DNA from: Porphyrobacter sp.
Lineage (GTDB): Bacteria; Pseudomonadota; Alphaproteobacteria; Sphingomonadales; Sphingomonadaceae
DNA: 12,538 nucleotides
Assembly: GCA_014359685.1 (NCBI GenBank)
Contig: JACIYY010000153.1
Coordinates: 1-12,538 of the forward strand
Direction of reading: 5' to 3'
The notes under the pieces were generated by a model, which was not told the origin of the DNA, did no database searches, and saw only the letters and a list, made by a program, of their open reading frames with translations. Made by a program: the position numbers and the translations under genes. Below, one piece after another: positions 1 through 7,429 of this stretch (position 1 is the stretch's first letter; the number at the start of each line of letters is the position of its first letter).

Positions 1-1
1 C

Positions 2-976
2 TGGGTGCTCACCCGCCCGGATTCGCTCGGCCCCACCGATGTCGGGCTGGAGGCCGACCCGCCCCAGGCGCTCGCCTGCTGCCGCAGGCCCGGGCACCTG
101 TTGCGCTTCGACCAGGACGGCCACTTGATCGGCGAGTTCGACGGCGCCGCCACCGCGCCGGTGATCGATGGCGTCTCGCAATGGCCGCAGACCGTGCACG
201 GGCTGCATGTCGATGATCACGGCACGCTATGGATCGGGGGCAATGGCGATGGCGACCATGTGATCGTCAATTACTCGCCCGATGGCCAATTCCTGCGCCA
301 GATCGGGCGGCGCGGCCGAACCGCCGGCAATCTCTCGCCCGACAGCCTCGGCAACCCGACCGACGCCAATGCCGATGGCGATGTGGTGCTGGTCTCCGAC
401 GGCTATATCAACAAGCGAGTGATCGCCTTCGACGCCGCAGACCTGTCCTTCGACAGCCTGTGGGGGGCTTATGGCCGCGCGCCCGACGCCCCGGTGCGCG
501 AGGGTGCCTTCGACCAGAGCCAGGCGACCAGCACCGAAGACGGCGGACCCGATCCGCGTTCGGCCAGCTTCGGCGACATCGTCCATTGCGTGGTGCGCGG
601 ACCCGAAGCCACGGTCTATGTCTGCGACCGGCGCAACAACCGGCTGCAGCTGTTCCGGGAGACCGCGCAGGGCCTCGCCTTCCTGCGCGACATTACCATC
701 GGCGATGGCACCGGCGGCACCCGCACCGCCACCGATGTCGGCTTCTCGCCCGACGGCACCTATGTCTATGTCGCCGACATGATGAACGGCCGGGTGTGGA
801 TTTTGCTGCGCGAGACGCACGAGGTGCTCGGCTGGTTCGGCCGCAACGGCCGCTATCCGGGCGAGTTCATCTGGCTCCACAGCCTCGACGTCGACAGCCA
901 TGGCAATATCTATACCGGCGAGGTCAGCACCGGCCGGCGGGTGCAGCGCTTCGTCTTCACCGGGTTCGCCGAATAG
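2..976 (+). CDS. NHL-repeat beta-propeller protein, 5' partial
   Basis: The frame is already open at the left edge (a TGG codon precedes the first GTG), so the true start and any signal peptide lie outside the window. About 324 residues are visible, ending at TAG 974-976. The visible protein is a series of blades alternating Asp/Gly-rich turns with hydrophobic strands, such as LLRFDQDGHLIGEF, LWIGGNGDGDHVIVNYSPDG, VYVCDRRNNRLQLFRE and VYVADMMNGRVWILLRE. The last blade has the form SLDVDSHGNIYTGEV. This is the NHL/SMP-30-like six-bladed propeller pattern, also seen in the lyase domain of peptidyl-amidating enzymes. Proteins of this kind in proteobacteria are usually exported, but the localisation signal is not visible here. 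Catalytic activity cannot be assigned. ftsH starts 69 bases downstream but has its own promoter, so they need not form one operon. Family call fairly sure, function unknown. Confidence 0.8.
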   Translation, partial: WVLTRPDSLGPTDVGLEADPPQALACCRRPGHLLRFDQDGHLIGEFDGAATAPVIDGVSQWPQTVHGLHVDDHGTLWIGGNGDGDHVIVNYSPDGQFLRQIGRRGRTAGNLSPDSLGNPTDANADGDVVLVSDGYINKRVIAFDAADLSFDSLWGAYGRAPDAPVREGAFDQSQATSTEDGGPDPRSASFGDIVHCVVRGPEATVYVCDRRNNRLQLFRETAQGLAFLRDITIGDGTGGTRTATDVGFSPDGTYVYVADMMNGRVWILLRETHEVLGWFGRNGRYPGEFIWLHSLDVDSHGNIYTGEVSTGRRVQRFVFTGFAE

Positions 977-993
977 GCGCAGCCGGGCTTGGC

Positions 994-1021
994 TTGCCAA
1001 TCGGTCCGGCACCCCTACATT
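994..1021 (+). promoter_or_regulatory. Candidate sigma70-type promoter of ftsH
   Basis: TTGCCA at 994-999 matches the -35 consensus at five of six positions. TACATT at 1016-1021 matches the -10 consensus at four of six, and the spacer is 16 bases. The predicted transcript would start near 1028, leaving a leader of about 18 bases that contains the AAGGAA ribosome binding site (1035-1040). The element lies between the NHL stop codon and ftsH. Found by eye only. Confidence 0.5.
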
Positions 1022-1045
1022 GGCCGGGTATTTCAAGGAACCTCG

Positions 1046-2986
1046 ATGAGCGACAATCGCGAGCCGGACGGCAACAACCCCTGGATGAAGAGCCTGATGA
1101 TCTGGGGCGGGATTTTCCTGGCCCTGCTGCTGGTGGTGTCAATGTTCGGCGGCCGTCCCGATGCTGCCGGCACCCAGCTGCGCTATTCCGACTTCCGCGA
1201 GCGCGTTGCCGAAGGCAGCGTGGAAGAGGTGCAGATCGCGCCCGACCGGATCACCGGCAAGCTGCGCAACGGCTCCACCTTCTCCACCGTGCCGATCCCC
1301 AACGATACCGAGCTGACGCGCCTGCTCGATGACAACGGCGTGACCTATGCGGGCACCGCCCCGGAACAGCCGAACCTGCTGCTCTACATCCTGGTCCAGT
1401 CGCTGCCCTTCCTGCTGATCCTGGGCGTCGCGTTCTTCGCGCTGCGCCAGGTGCAGAAGGGGGGCGGATCGGGCGCGATGGGCTTCGGCAAGTCCAAGGC
1501 CAAGCTGCTGACCGAAAAGCAGGGCCGCGTCACCTTCGATGATGTCGCCGGGATCGACGAGGCGCGCGAGGAGCTGCAGGAGATCGTCGAGTTCCTGCGC
1601 GATCCGCAGCGCTTTTCCAAGCTGGGCGGGCAGATCCCCAAGGGCGCGCTGCTGGTCGGCAGCCCCGGCACCGGCAAGACGCTGCTCGCCCGCGCCATCG
1701 CCGGCGAGGCGCGGGTGCCGTTCTTCACCATTTCCGGTTCCGACTTCGTCGAGATGTTCGTCGGCGTGGGCGCCAGCCGCGTGCGCGACATGTTCGAACA
1801 GGCCAAGAAGAACGCCCCCTGCATCGTCTTCATCGACGAAATCGACGCGGTGGGCCGCCATCGCGGGCATGGCCTCGGCAATTCCAACGACGAGCGCGAG
1901 CAGACGCTGAACCAGCTCCTGGTCGAGATGGACGGGTTCGAGGCCAACGAGGGCATCATCATCATCGCGGCCACCAACCGGCCCGACGTGCTCGACCCCG
2001 CGCTGCTGCGCCCGGGGCGGTTCGACCGGCAGGTGGTGGTGCCCGTCCCCGACATCGACGGGCGCGAGAAGATCCTGGCCGTGCACATGAAGAAGGTGCC
2101 GCTGGCGCCCGACGTCAACCCCCGCACCATCGCCCGCGGAACGCCCGGCTTTTCGGGCGCCGATCTCGCCAACCTGGTGAACGAGGCGGCGCTGCTGGCC
2201 GCGCGCCGCAACAAGCGGCTGGTGGCGATGCAGGAGTTCGAGGACGCCAAGGACAAGGTGATGATGGGCGCCGAGCGCCGCTCGATGGTGATGACCGAGG
2301 ACGAGAAGAAGATGACCGCCTATCACGAGGCTGGCCATGCGATCGTCGCGGTGCACGAACCGGCCTCCGACCCGATCCACAAGGCGACCATCATTCCGCG
2401 CGGCCGCGCGCTGGGCATGGTGATGCGCCTGCCGGAGCGCGACAACTACTCGTATCACCGCGACAAGATGCACGCCAACCTGGCGGTCAGCATGGGCGGC
2501 CGGGTGGCGGAGGAGATCATCTTCGGGCACGACAAGGTGTCGAGCGGCGCGTCCTCCGACATCCAGTATGCAACCGGTCTGGCGCGCAACATGGTCACCA
2601 AATGGGGCATGTCCGACAAGCTCGGCCCGCTCCAGTACGAGGATCAGCATGAGGGCTATCTCGGCATGGGCGGGTCGCAGCGGATCATGGCCTCTGACGA
2701 GACCAACAAGGTGATCGACGCCGAGATCCGTGCGCTGGTGGAAGGCGCCCATGCCAAGGCGACGCAGGTGCTGACCGAGCACCGCGATCAGCTCCAGCTG
2801 CTGGCCCAGGCGCTGCTCGAATACGAGACGCTGACCGGGGAGGAGATCAAGCAATTGCTCGAAAACGGGCGCATCGACCGGCCCGACCAGCCCTCCGGCC
2901 CGGTGACCGTCCAACCGGTGCATGGATCGGCGATCCCCCGGTCGGGCAAGCGCTTCGGCAGCGGTCCGGCGCCGCAAGGGGCCTGA
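1046..2986 (+). CDS. ftsH: ATP-dependent zinc metalloprotease FtsH
   Basis: Membrane-anchored AAA+ protease that extracts and degrades membrane proteins and unstable regulators as a hexamer in the inner membrane. The 646-residue product has the full family layout. Membrane helix 1 is at about residues 15-35, the short periplasmic domain at 36-108, and membrane helix 2 at about 110-133. The AAA domain has Walker A GSPGTGKT (205-212), pore motif FVG (238-240), Walker B VFIDEIDA (261-268) and the second region of homology with arginine fingers R322 and R325. The protease domain has HEAGH (427-431), with D505 in GASSDIQ as the expected third zinc ligand. The ATG at 1046 is chosen over an upstream in-frame start at 989 because AAGGAA lies 5 bases before it and the sequence [13 protein letters not shown] is FtsH-like. 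No key residue is missing. The length is normal. Confidence 0.97.
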   Translation: MSDNREPDGNNPWMKSLMIWGGIFLALLLVVSMFGGRPDAAGTQLRYSDFRERVAEGSVEEVQIAPDRITGKLRNGSTFSTVPIPNDTELTRLLDDNGVTYAGTAPEQPNLLLYILVQSLPFLLILGVAFFALRQVQKGGGSGAMGFGKSKAKLLTEKQGRVTFDDVAGIDEAREELQEIVEFLRDPQRFSKLGGQIPKGALLVGSPGTGKTLLARAIAGEARVPFFTISGSDFVEMFVGVGASRVRDMFEQAKKNAPCIVFIDEIDAVGRHRGHGLGNSNDEREQTLNQLLVEMDGFEANEGIIIIAATNRPDVLDPALLRPGRFDRQVVVPVPDIDGREKILAVHMKKVPLAPDVNPRTIARGTPGFSGADLANLVNEAALLAARRNKRLVAMQEFEDAKDKVMMGAERRSMVMTEDEKKMTAYHEAGHAIVAVHEPASDPIHKATIIPRGRALGMVMRLPERDNYSYHRDKMHANLAVSMGGRVAEEIIFGHDKVSSGASSDIQYATGLARNMVTKWGMSDKLGPLQYEDQHEGYLGMGGSQRIMASDETNKVIDAEIRALVEGAHAKATQVLTEHRDQLQLLAQALLEYETLTGEEIKQLLENGRIDRPDQPSGPVTVQPVHGSAIPRSGKRFGSGPAPQGA

Positions 2987-2993
2987 TTGCCCC

Positions 2994-3036
2994 CCCCGCC
3001 CGGCCGGGCGGGGCGCCGAAGCGGATCGACTCCGCT
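2994..3036. terminator. GC-rich palindromes between convergent ftsH and parA-like gene
   Basis: Starting 7 bases after the ftsH stop is a perfect 20-base palindrome (2994-3013) with arms CCCCGCCCGG and CCGGGCGGGG. A second hairpin follows with 6-base arms AGCGGA (3020-3025) and TCCGCT (3031-3036) around a 5-base loop. The opposing gene stops at 3084. A bidirectional terminator is the simplest reading, but neither side has a T-run, so this rests on structure and position only. Confidence 0.45.
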
Positions 3037-3083
3037 GCGCAATGATGGCCGGCTATGGCGCCTGAACGTGCCAGCCGCCGCCT

Positions 3084-3827
3084 TCAGCCACCACTCCGGG
3101 CTAGCCGCCGCTCCACCGCCGTCCATATCTGGCCGAAGCCGCGCTGGGCGGGCGAGGCCGGAGCGAAGGCGCCGAGCGGCTGCTGGCGCGCCGCGCATTG
3201 CTCGACGGCGCTAGCCAGCGGAACCGCCGGCCAATCCGGGTGCTCGGCGCGGGCGGTGCGATGGAGCGCGCGCCGGGTGTCGAGCATCGACAGCACCGGC
3301 ACGACTGCCGTATCGCTCCGCCCATGGCTGCGGACCTCCTCGGTCACCAGAGTTAGCGCCCGGGCGGATAGCGGCGAGGGCGGCAGCGGCACCACCACGC
3401 AATCAGCGGCGCGCAGCACCTGGGCGCTGATCTCGTTGAGGACCGGAGGGCAGTCGAGCACGATCCGCTCGTAGCGGCGCGCCAGTCCCGCTGTCAGCCG
3501 CGCCAGCCGCTTGCGCTTGCCGATCTCGGTCAGCACCGCATCCAGCCGGCGCAGCGACTCGTCAGCGGGCAGCAGATCGAGCCGCGGATAGCCTGTGGCG
3601 CGAACCAGCCGCTCGGGCTCGCCCTCGCGGGCAAAGGCGGTCTGTGCCGATCGGCCCTTGCCGGGGCCGAGGCCGTACAGGAACGCGGCGCCGCCGGCCG
3701 CGTCGAGATCCCACAGCAGCGTCTTGCGGCAGGAGATCGCCGCCGAACACCATGCGAGGTTGGCAGCGATGGTGGTTTTCCCGACCCCGCCCTTGACGCT
3801 GTAAACCGCAATGACCGCCACCCGCAC
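3084..3827 (-). CDS. Orphan ParA/MinD-family ATPase
   Basis: Cytosolic P-loop ATPase of the ParA/MinD/Soj group, which form ATP-dependent dimers that position DNA, proteins or complexes. With the GTG at 3827 the product is 247 residues. The deviant Walker A KGGVGKTT is at 12-19 with the signature lysine K12, the Walker A' region LLWDLDAAGG at 37-46 and Walker B IVLDCPP at 122-128. The usual DPQ of ParA proteins is replaced by DAAG. I chose the GTG at 3827 because AGAAGGAG ends 6 bases upstream of it (ACTTG plus the SD end). A TTG at 3830 is also possible but sits too close to the SD. There is no ParB, no helix-turn-helix partner and no recognisable cargo gene nearby. It follows rpoZ on the same strand but is separated by a terminator. 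The family is sure, the cargo unknown. It should not be called a chromosome-partitioning ParA without a parB neighbour. Confidence 0.88.
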   Translation of the reverse strand: MRVAVIAVYSVKGGVGKTTIAANLAWCSAAISCRKTLLWDLDAAGGAAFLYGLGPGKGRSAQTAFAREGEPERLVRATGYPRLDLLPADESLRRLDAVLTEIGKRKRLARLTAGLARRYERIVLDCPPVLNEISAQVLRAADCVVVPLPPSPLSARALTLVTEEVRSHGRSDTAVVPVLSMLDTRRALHRTARAEHPDWPAVPLASAVEQCAARQQPLGAFAPASPAQRGFGQIWTAVERRLARSGG

Positions 3828-3889
3828 CAAGTCTCCTTCTCGCGCTGCCTATGTGACAGTTCGATGACGGCTGGCAAGGTGGCACGGCG

Positions 3890-3907
3890 CCGGTCACAAC
3901 CCGGTCA
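3890..3907. repeat. Pair of CCGGTCA direct repeats upstream of parA-like gene
   Basis: CCGGTCA occurs at 3890-3896 and again at 3901-3907, so the two copies begin 11 bases apart, about one helical turn. They lie between the rpoZ terminator and the start of the ParA-like gene. That position would suit an operator, but two 7-base copies in GC-rich DNA can arise by chance. Confidence 0.3.
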
Positions 3908-3926
3908 TGGGCGGCGGGCCGATACG

Positions 3927-3957
3927 AAAAGGGCCGCACCCTTCGGCGCGGCCCCTT
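3927..3957 (-). terminator. Intrinsic terminator of rpoZ
   Basis: Read on the minus strand, a 13-bp stem (AAGGGGCCGCGCC paired with GGTGCGGCCCTTT) encloses a GAAG loop and ends in TTTT. Two of the pairs are G-U and form only in the minus-strand transcript. On the plus strand the same positions are A-C mismatches. This shows the direction, and the hairpin starts 28 bases past the rpoZ stop. It separates rpoZ from the downstream ParA-like gene. Confidence 0.8.
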
Positions 3958-3985
3958 GCGAGCGGTCTGCCGGGGTGCGGACGGC

Positions 3986-4330
3986 CTACCCTTCGTAATC
4001 GCCGCCGGTGGAGGTCGTCCGCGCGGGCGCGGCGGCCGACAGGCGCATCGCTTCGGCGGACTGGCTGAGCGAGCCGATCTCGTCGGTCTCGTCCTCTTCT
4101 TCGGGCAGGACGCGCTGGAGCGACTGGATCAGGCTTTCCTGAAGCTGCTTGGGCCGCACGGTGCCCTCGGCAATCTCGCGCAGCGCGACGACCGGGTTCT
4201 TGTCGCGGTCGCGATCGACCGTCAGTTCGGCCCCGCCGGAGATTTCGCGCGCGCGCTGGGCGGCGAGCAGGACCAGGTCGAAACGGTTGGGGATCTTGTC
4301 GACGCAATCTTCGACGGTGACGCGCGCCAT
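3986..4330 (-). CDS. rpoZ: DNA-directed RNA polymerase subunit omega
   Basis: Small subunit that helps fold and hold beta' in the RNA polymerase core and, in many proteobacteria, forms part of a ppGpp site. The 114-residue product begins [20 protein letters not shown], the conserved omega N-terminus. [11 protein letters not shown] and the [15 protein letters not shown] segment, also typical of omega, follow. After about residue 70 comes a long, partly acidic tail (PEEEDETDE, then an Ala/Ser/Thr-rich end), as is common in alphaproteobacteria. The ATG at 4330 has GGGAG 6 bases upstream. Transcription probably starts from the promoter at 4369-4397 and ends at the hairpin 3927-3957, giving a single-gene unit. 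The next gene upstream is divergent. Confidence 0.95.
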   Translation of the reverse strand: MARVTVEDCVDKIPNRFDLVLLAAQRAREISGGAELTVDRDRDKNPVVALREIAEGTVRPKQLQESLIQSLQRVLPEEEDETDEIGSLSQSAEAMRLSAAAPARTTSTGGDYEG

Positions 4331-4368
4331 GGGGCACTCCCGATCAGCAGCTTGTGGGGAAAGGGGCG

Positions 4369-4397
4369 CCCTTAGCCGGCAGCCTGCGCAAAGTCAA
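4369..4397 (-). promoter_or_regulatory. Candidate sigma70-type promoter of rpoZ
   Basis: On the minus strand CTTGACT supplies a -35 of TTGACT (4392-4397). After exactly 17 bases comes TAAGGG (4369-4374) as a weaker -10. The CTTGAC -35 is typical of alphaproteobacterial housekeeping promoters. The layout is the same as the rpmJ promoter at 11285-11313. Predicted leader about 30 bases. Support is by eye. Confidence 0.55.
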
Positions 4398-4432
4398 GGT
4401 TTCGCGCTCCGCCCGCTCTGCTACGGGGGGCC

Positions 4433-5650
4433 ATGCACAGCACCAGAGGCGATCTTGAGGCGAGCCACAGGCCTGACGATACTGTTGCCGAGCCCTGGGC
4501 CGCGCTGCACGCGCTGGCGCCGTTCACGGCCGAGGCACAGGGACACCGGCTGGCCTTCTATCCGCGCGGCGAGGATCGGCTGTCGGCCCTTCTGGCGCTG
4601 ATCGGTGGCGCGCGCGAGACACTCGACGTGGCCTTCTACATCTTCGCGACCGATGCCTGCGGCACCCGGGTGCGCGACGCGCTGACCGAGGCGGCGCAGC
4701 GCGGGGTCAGGGTGAGAGTGATCGTCGACGGCTTCGGCGCCACGGCGGACGAGGCGTTCTTCGCCCCCTTCATCGCTGCGGGCGGACGCTTCCGCTGCTT
4801 CCTCGCCCGCTGGTCGCTGCGCGCGCTGATCCGCAACCACCAGAAGATGGTCATCGCGGACACGGCGGTGGCGATGCTGGGCGGCTTCAATATCGAGGAC
4901 AGCTACTTCGCCCCGCCCGAGGAGAATGGCTGGAACGATCTCGGCTTCACCGTGGAAGGCCCGGTGGTGGCGCGGGTATCGGACTGGTTCGCGCAACTCG
5001 ACGACTGGGCCGCGCGGCCCGGCGCGCAATTTTCCGATATCCGCCGCAAGGTTCATCGCTGGGACGGCGGCAAGGGGCCGGTCCAGCTGCTGATCGGCGG
5101 GCCCACGGCCGAGCTTGCCAGCTGGGCGCGCTGCATCAGCCGCGATCTGGTCCATGGCGATCGGCTGGACATGATGATGGCCTATTTCTCGCCTCCGCCC
5201 GGCCTGCTGCGGCGCATCCGCCGGATCGCGCGCAAGGGACGCGCGCGGCTGGTGCTCGCCGGCAAGTCGGACAACGGGGCGACGATCGGCGCTGCCCGCT
5301 CGCGCTATGGCCGCCTGCTCAAGGCCGGCGCCGAGCTGTGGGAGTTCGAGGCCTGCAAGCTCCACACCAAGCTGATCGTGCTCGACGATGCGGTCTATCT
5401 CGGCAGCGCCAATTTCGACGCCCGCAGCCTCTACATCAATCTGGAGATCGTGCTGCGGATCGAGGATGCGGCGCTGGCCGAGCGGATGCGCGCGTTCATC
5501 GCGGCCCACCTGCCCGCATCGCGGGCGATCACGCCGGCGCTGCACCGCAGCCGGGCCACCTGGTGGAACCGGCTGCGCTGGCAGGTGAGCTGGTTTCTGG
5601 TCACGGTGGTCGACTACACGGTCAGCCGGAAGTTCAATTTCGGCCAGTGA
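4433..5650 (+). CDS. Phospholipase D-like / cardiolipin synthase family protein
   Basis: Member of the phospholipase D superfamily, in which two HxKxxxxD motifs form one active site and a histidine makes the phosphoenzyme. The 405-residue product has both motifs intact: H136-K138-D143 (HQKMVIAD) followed by GGFN, and H311-K313-D318 (HTKLIVLD) followed by GSANFD. Both GG/GS-x-N extensions match the cardiolipin synthase group. There is no N-terminal membrane helix, so it resembles the shorter ClsB/ClsC type more than ClsA. The end is Trp- and Arg-rich (WWNRLRWQVSWFLVTVVDY, about 377-395), which could lie on the membrane. The ATG at 4433 follows a G-run (GGGGGG) very closely, so the ribosome site is not ideal. 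It is divergent from rpoZ and convergent with dnaB. Cardiolipin or phosphatidyl transfer is the likely role, but the substrate cannot be read from sequence. Confidence 0.88.
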   Translation: MHSTRGDLEASHRPDDTVAEPWAALHALAPFTAEAQGHRLAFYPRGEDRLSALLALIGGARETLDVAFYIFATDACGTRVRDALTEAAQRGVRVRVIVDGFGATADEAFFAPFIAAGGRFRCFLARWSLRALIRNHQKMVIADTAVAMLGGFNIEDSYFAPPEENGWNDLGFTVEGPVVARVSDWFAQLDDWAARPGAQFSDIRRKVHRWDGGKGPVQLLIGGPTAELASWARCISRDLVHGDRLDMMMAYFSPPPGLLRRIRRIARKGRARLVLAGKSDNGATIGAARSRYGRLLKAGAELWEFEACKLHTKLIVLDDAVYLGSANFDARSLYINLEIVLRIEDAALAERMRAFIAAHLPASRAITPALHRSRATWWNRLRWQVSWFLVTVVDYTVSRKFNFGQ

Positions 5651-5670
5651 TCCGCAGGCGCCTCGCCGTG

Positions 5671-5712
5671 ACGGCTGATCCCGCCGGGCACCGGGCGGGC
5701 CCGCTCAGCCGT
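5671..5712. terminator. Hairpin at the convergent end of the PLD-like gene and dnaB
   Basis: Perfect 8-base arms ACGGCTGA (5671-5678) and TCAGCCGT (5705-5712) enclose a second stem, CCCGCC (5680-5685) with GGCGGG (5694-5699). The outer right arm contains the dnaB stop codon (5705-5707). It begins 20 bases after the stop of the PLD-like gene. No T-run is present. A shared bidirectional terminator is likely but not proven. Confidence 0.5.
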
Positions 5713-7240
5713 ACGTATCGGCGCCGTAATCGCCTTCCGCAAGGTCGGAAAAGCGGGTGATCCTGGGCTCGAAGCGCAGCCGCACCTTGCCGGTGGCGCC
5801 GTGGCGCTGCTTGGCGATGATCAGTTCGGCCAGGCCATAGACCCGCTCCATCTCCGCCTGCCAAGCGGCATGGGCCTCGTGCGCCTTCATGTCGTCGTCG
5901 CCGCGCGGCACCTTGGGTTCGCGCGCGGCGACGTAGTAATCCTCGCGGAATACGAACCACACCATGTCGGCGTCCTGCTCGATCGATCCCGATTCGCGCA
6001 GGTCCGACAGCATCGGCCGCTTGTCCTCGCGCTGCTCGACCGCGCGGCTGAGCTGGGACAGCGCGATCACCGGCACCTGCAGCTCCTTGGCCAGCGTCTT
6101 GAGGCCGCGGCTGATCTCGGAAATCTCGTTGACGCGGTTGTCCTGGTTGCGCTGGCTGCCCTGCATCAGCTGGAGGTAGTCGACGATGACGAGGCCGATA
6201 TCGTGCCGCCGCTTGAGCCGCCGGGCCCGCGTCCGCAGCGCAGATATGGTCAAAGCCGGCGTGTCGTCGATGAACAGCGGCAGCTCGGCGAGGCGCTGGC
6301 TGGCATAGGACAGCTGCTGGAAATCGTCGCGGCTGATCTTGCCCATCCGCAGCGCCTCACTGGGGATACCCGCCTGCTCGGCCAGAACGCGGGTGGCGAG
6401 CTGGTCGCTCGACATCTCCAGGCTGAACAGCGCCACCCCGGCGCCGACCGACTTCTCGATGTTGTCGCGGCGGTCGCGCAGCAGCCGGTCCGCGCAGTTG
6501 AAGGCGATGTTGGTGGCAAGCGAGGTCTTGCCCATGCCGGGCCGCCCGGCAATGATGATCAGGTCGCTATTGTGCAGCCCGCCGCATTTCTCGTTGATCG
6601 AGGTGAAGCCGGTGGTCTTGCCCGCAACGTGGCCGCCCGAATTGATCGCGGTCTCGATCATCTCCAGCGCCTTGCCGGTGGCGCTGCGGAAGCTTTCCGC
6701 CTCGCGGGCGCCGCTCGCGCCCTCGGCCACCTCGAACAGGCGCGCCTCGGCCTCCTCGATCTGGCGCATCGGCTCGACCTCCTCGGAGGTGTCGAGCGCG
6801 CCCTCCACCAGCTCGCGGCCGACCCGCACCAGCTCGCGCAGCAGCGCCAAATCGTAGATCTGCTGCGCCAGCTCACGCGGGGCCAGCAGCCCCTGCCCGT
6901 CGGCGGTCAGCCGCGCGAGATAGGCGGTGCCGCCCAGCTCCGCCATGGCCGGGTCGGCGTCGAAATAGGGCTTCAGCGTGACCGGGGTGACCACCATCTG
7001 CTTGTCGGTCTGGACGCCGATCCGCTCGAAGATGCGGCCGTGCAGCGGCTCGAAGAAGTGCTCGGGCCGCAGCGGCACCGTCAGGTCCTCCAGCACCCTG
7101 TTGTCGATCAGCACCGCGCCCAGAAACGCCGCCTCCGCCTCCAGATTGGCGGGCAGCGCGCGGCCGGCCGGCTGCTGGCCGGATGGCTCGGGGACGGCAG
7201 CCGGGATCGACGGGCGGGCGAGGGTGTCGGGTTTTGCCAT
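5705..7240 (-). CDS. dnaB: Replicative DNA helicase DnaB
   Basis: Hexameric 5'-3' helicase that unwinds DNA at the replication fork and recruits primase. With the ATG at 7240 the product is 511 residues (E. coli DnaB has 471). The N-terminal domain starts near LPANLEAEAAFLGAVLIDNR (29-48). The RecA-like domain has Walker A GRPGMGKT (232-239), ALFSLEMSSDQLA (270-282), Walker B IVDYLQLM (352-359), VIALSQLSR (391-399) and the C-terminal arginine-finger segment RLRFEPRITRF (487-497). Between EDYY and GLAELIIAKQRHG there is a charged stretch (about 437-468) some 20 residues longer than in E. coli, as in other alphaproteobacteria. A GTG at 7345 would add 35 residues unlike DnaB, so ATG 7240 (MAKPDTLAR) is preferred although no good SD precedes either. 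A DnaA-box-like site and a hairpin lie upstream. Confidence 0.96.
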   Translation of the reverse strand: MAKPDTLARPSIPAAVPEPSGQQPAGRALPANLEAEAAFLGAVLIDNRVLEDLTVPLRPEHFFEPLHGRIFERIGVQTDKQMVVTPVTLKPYFDADPAMAELGGTAYLARLTADGQGLLAPRELAQQIYDLALLRELVRVGRELVEGALDTSEEVEPMRQIEEAEARLFEVAEGASGAREAESFRSATGKALEMIETAINSGGHVAGKTTGFTSINEKCGGLHNSDLIIIAGRPGMGKTSLATNIAFNCADRLLRDRRDNIEKSVGAGVALFSLEMSSDQLATRVLAEQAGIPSEALRMGKISRDDFQQLSYASQRLAELPLFIDDTPALTISALRTRARRLKRRHDIGLVIVDYLQLMQGSQRNQDNRVNEISEISRGLKTLAKELQVPVIALSQLSRAVEQREDKRPMLSDLRESGSIEQDADMVWFVFREDYYVAAREPKVPRGDDDMKAHEAHAAWQAEMERVYGLAELIIAKQRHGATGKVRLRFEPRITRFSDLAEGDYGADTYG

Positions 7241-7300
7241 GAGGGGCCGCGTGATGCCTGTCGCGAGCCGCTCGGGCAAGCCGCCGTCGCAATGCCGCCA

Positions 7301-7309
7301 TGTGGATAG
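7301..7309 (-). promoter_or_regulatory. DnaA-box-like sequence upstream of dnaB
   Basis: On the minus strand the bases are CTATCCACA, eight of nine matching the DnaA box TTATCCACA. The site is about 60 bases upstream of the chosen dnaB start, inside the divergent dnaB/UPF0262 region. DnaA is known to act as a transcription factor as well as an initiator. A single box with one mismatch may also be chance. Confidence 0.35.
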
Positions 7310-7324
7310 CGGGGACGAATCGGT

Positions 7325-7346
7325 GGTGGCTCGGGTTTGAGCCACC
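7325..7346. repeat. Perfect 8-bp inverted repeat in the dnaB/UPF0262 divergent region
   Basis: GGTGGCTC (7325-7332) and GAGCCACC (7339-7346) are perfect reverse complements around a 6-base GGGTTT spacer. The element lies 15 bases from the DnaA-box-like site and between the two divergent genes. It could be an operator for a dimeric repressor or a small hairpin in either leader. Plus-strand reading gives TTT after the stem, too short for a convincing terminator. Confidence 0.5.
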
Positions 7347-7429
7347 TTTGCCCGGCCCCGACAGGATCATGCCGTGCGCGCATTGCATTTGCCCAACCGC
7401 CGCGGCTCTGCGAAAGTGGTCAGCTGCCC

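Noticed and set aside
1139..2977. 612-codon open frame on the minus strand opposite ftsH
   Set aside because: It is the shadow of a GC-rich coding frame. The protein is His/Asp/Arg-rich with no family features, while ftsH opposite is certain.
3836..3865. Possible promoter of the ParA-like gene (TTGCCA with CATAGG region)
   Set aside because: The -10 matches only three of six bases, so it is not better than chance in this region.
4421..5545. 374-codon open frame on the minus strand opposite the PLD-like gene
   Set aside because: Shadow frame. The opposing gene has both HKD motifs, and this one has nothing recognisable.
5801..7309. 502-codon open frame on the plus strand opposite dnaB
   Set aside because: Shadow of dnaB. 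Composition is Leu/Gln/His/Arg-biased without domains. Only its GC-driven lack of stops makes it long.
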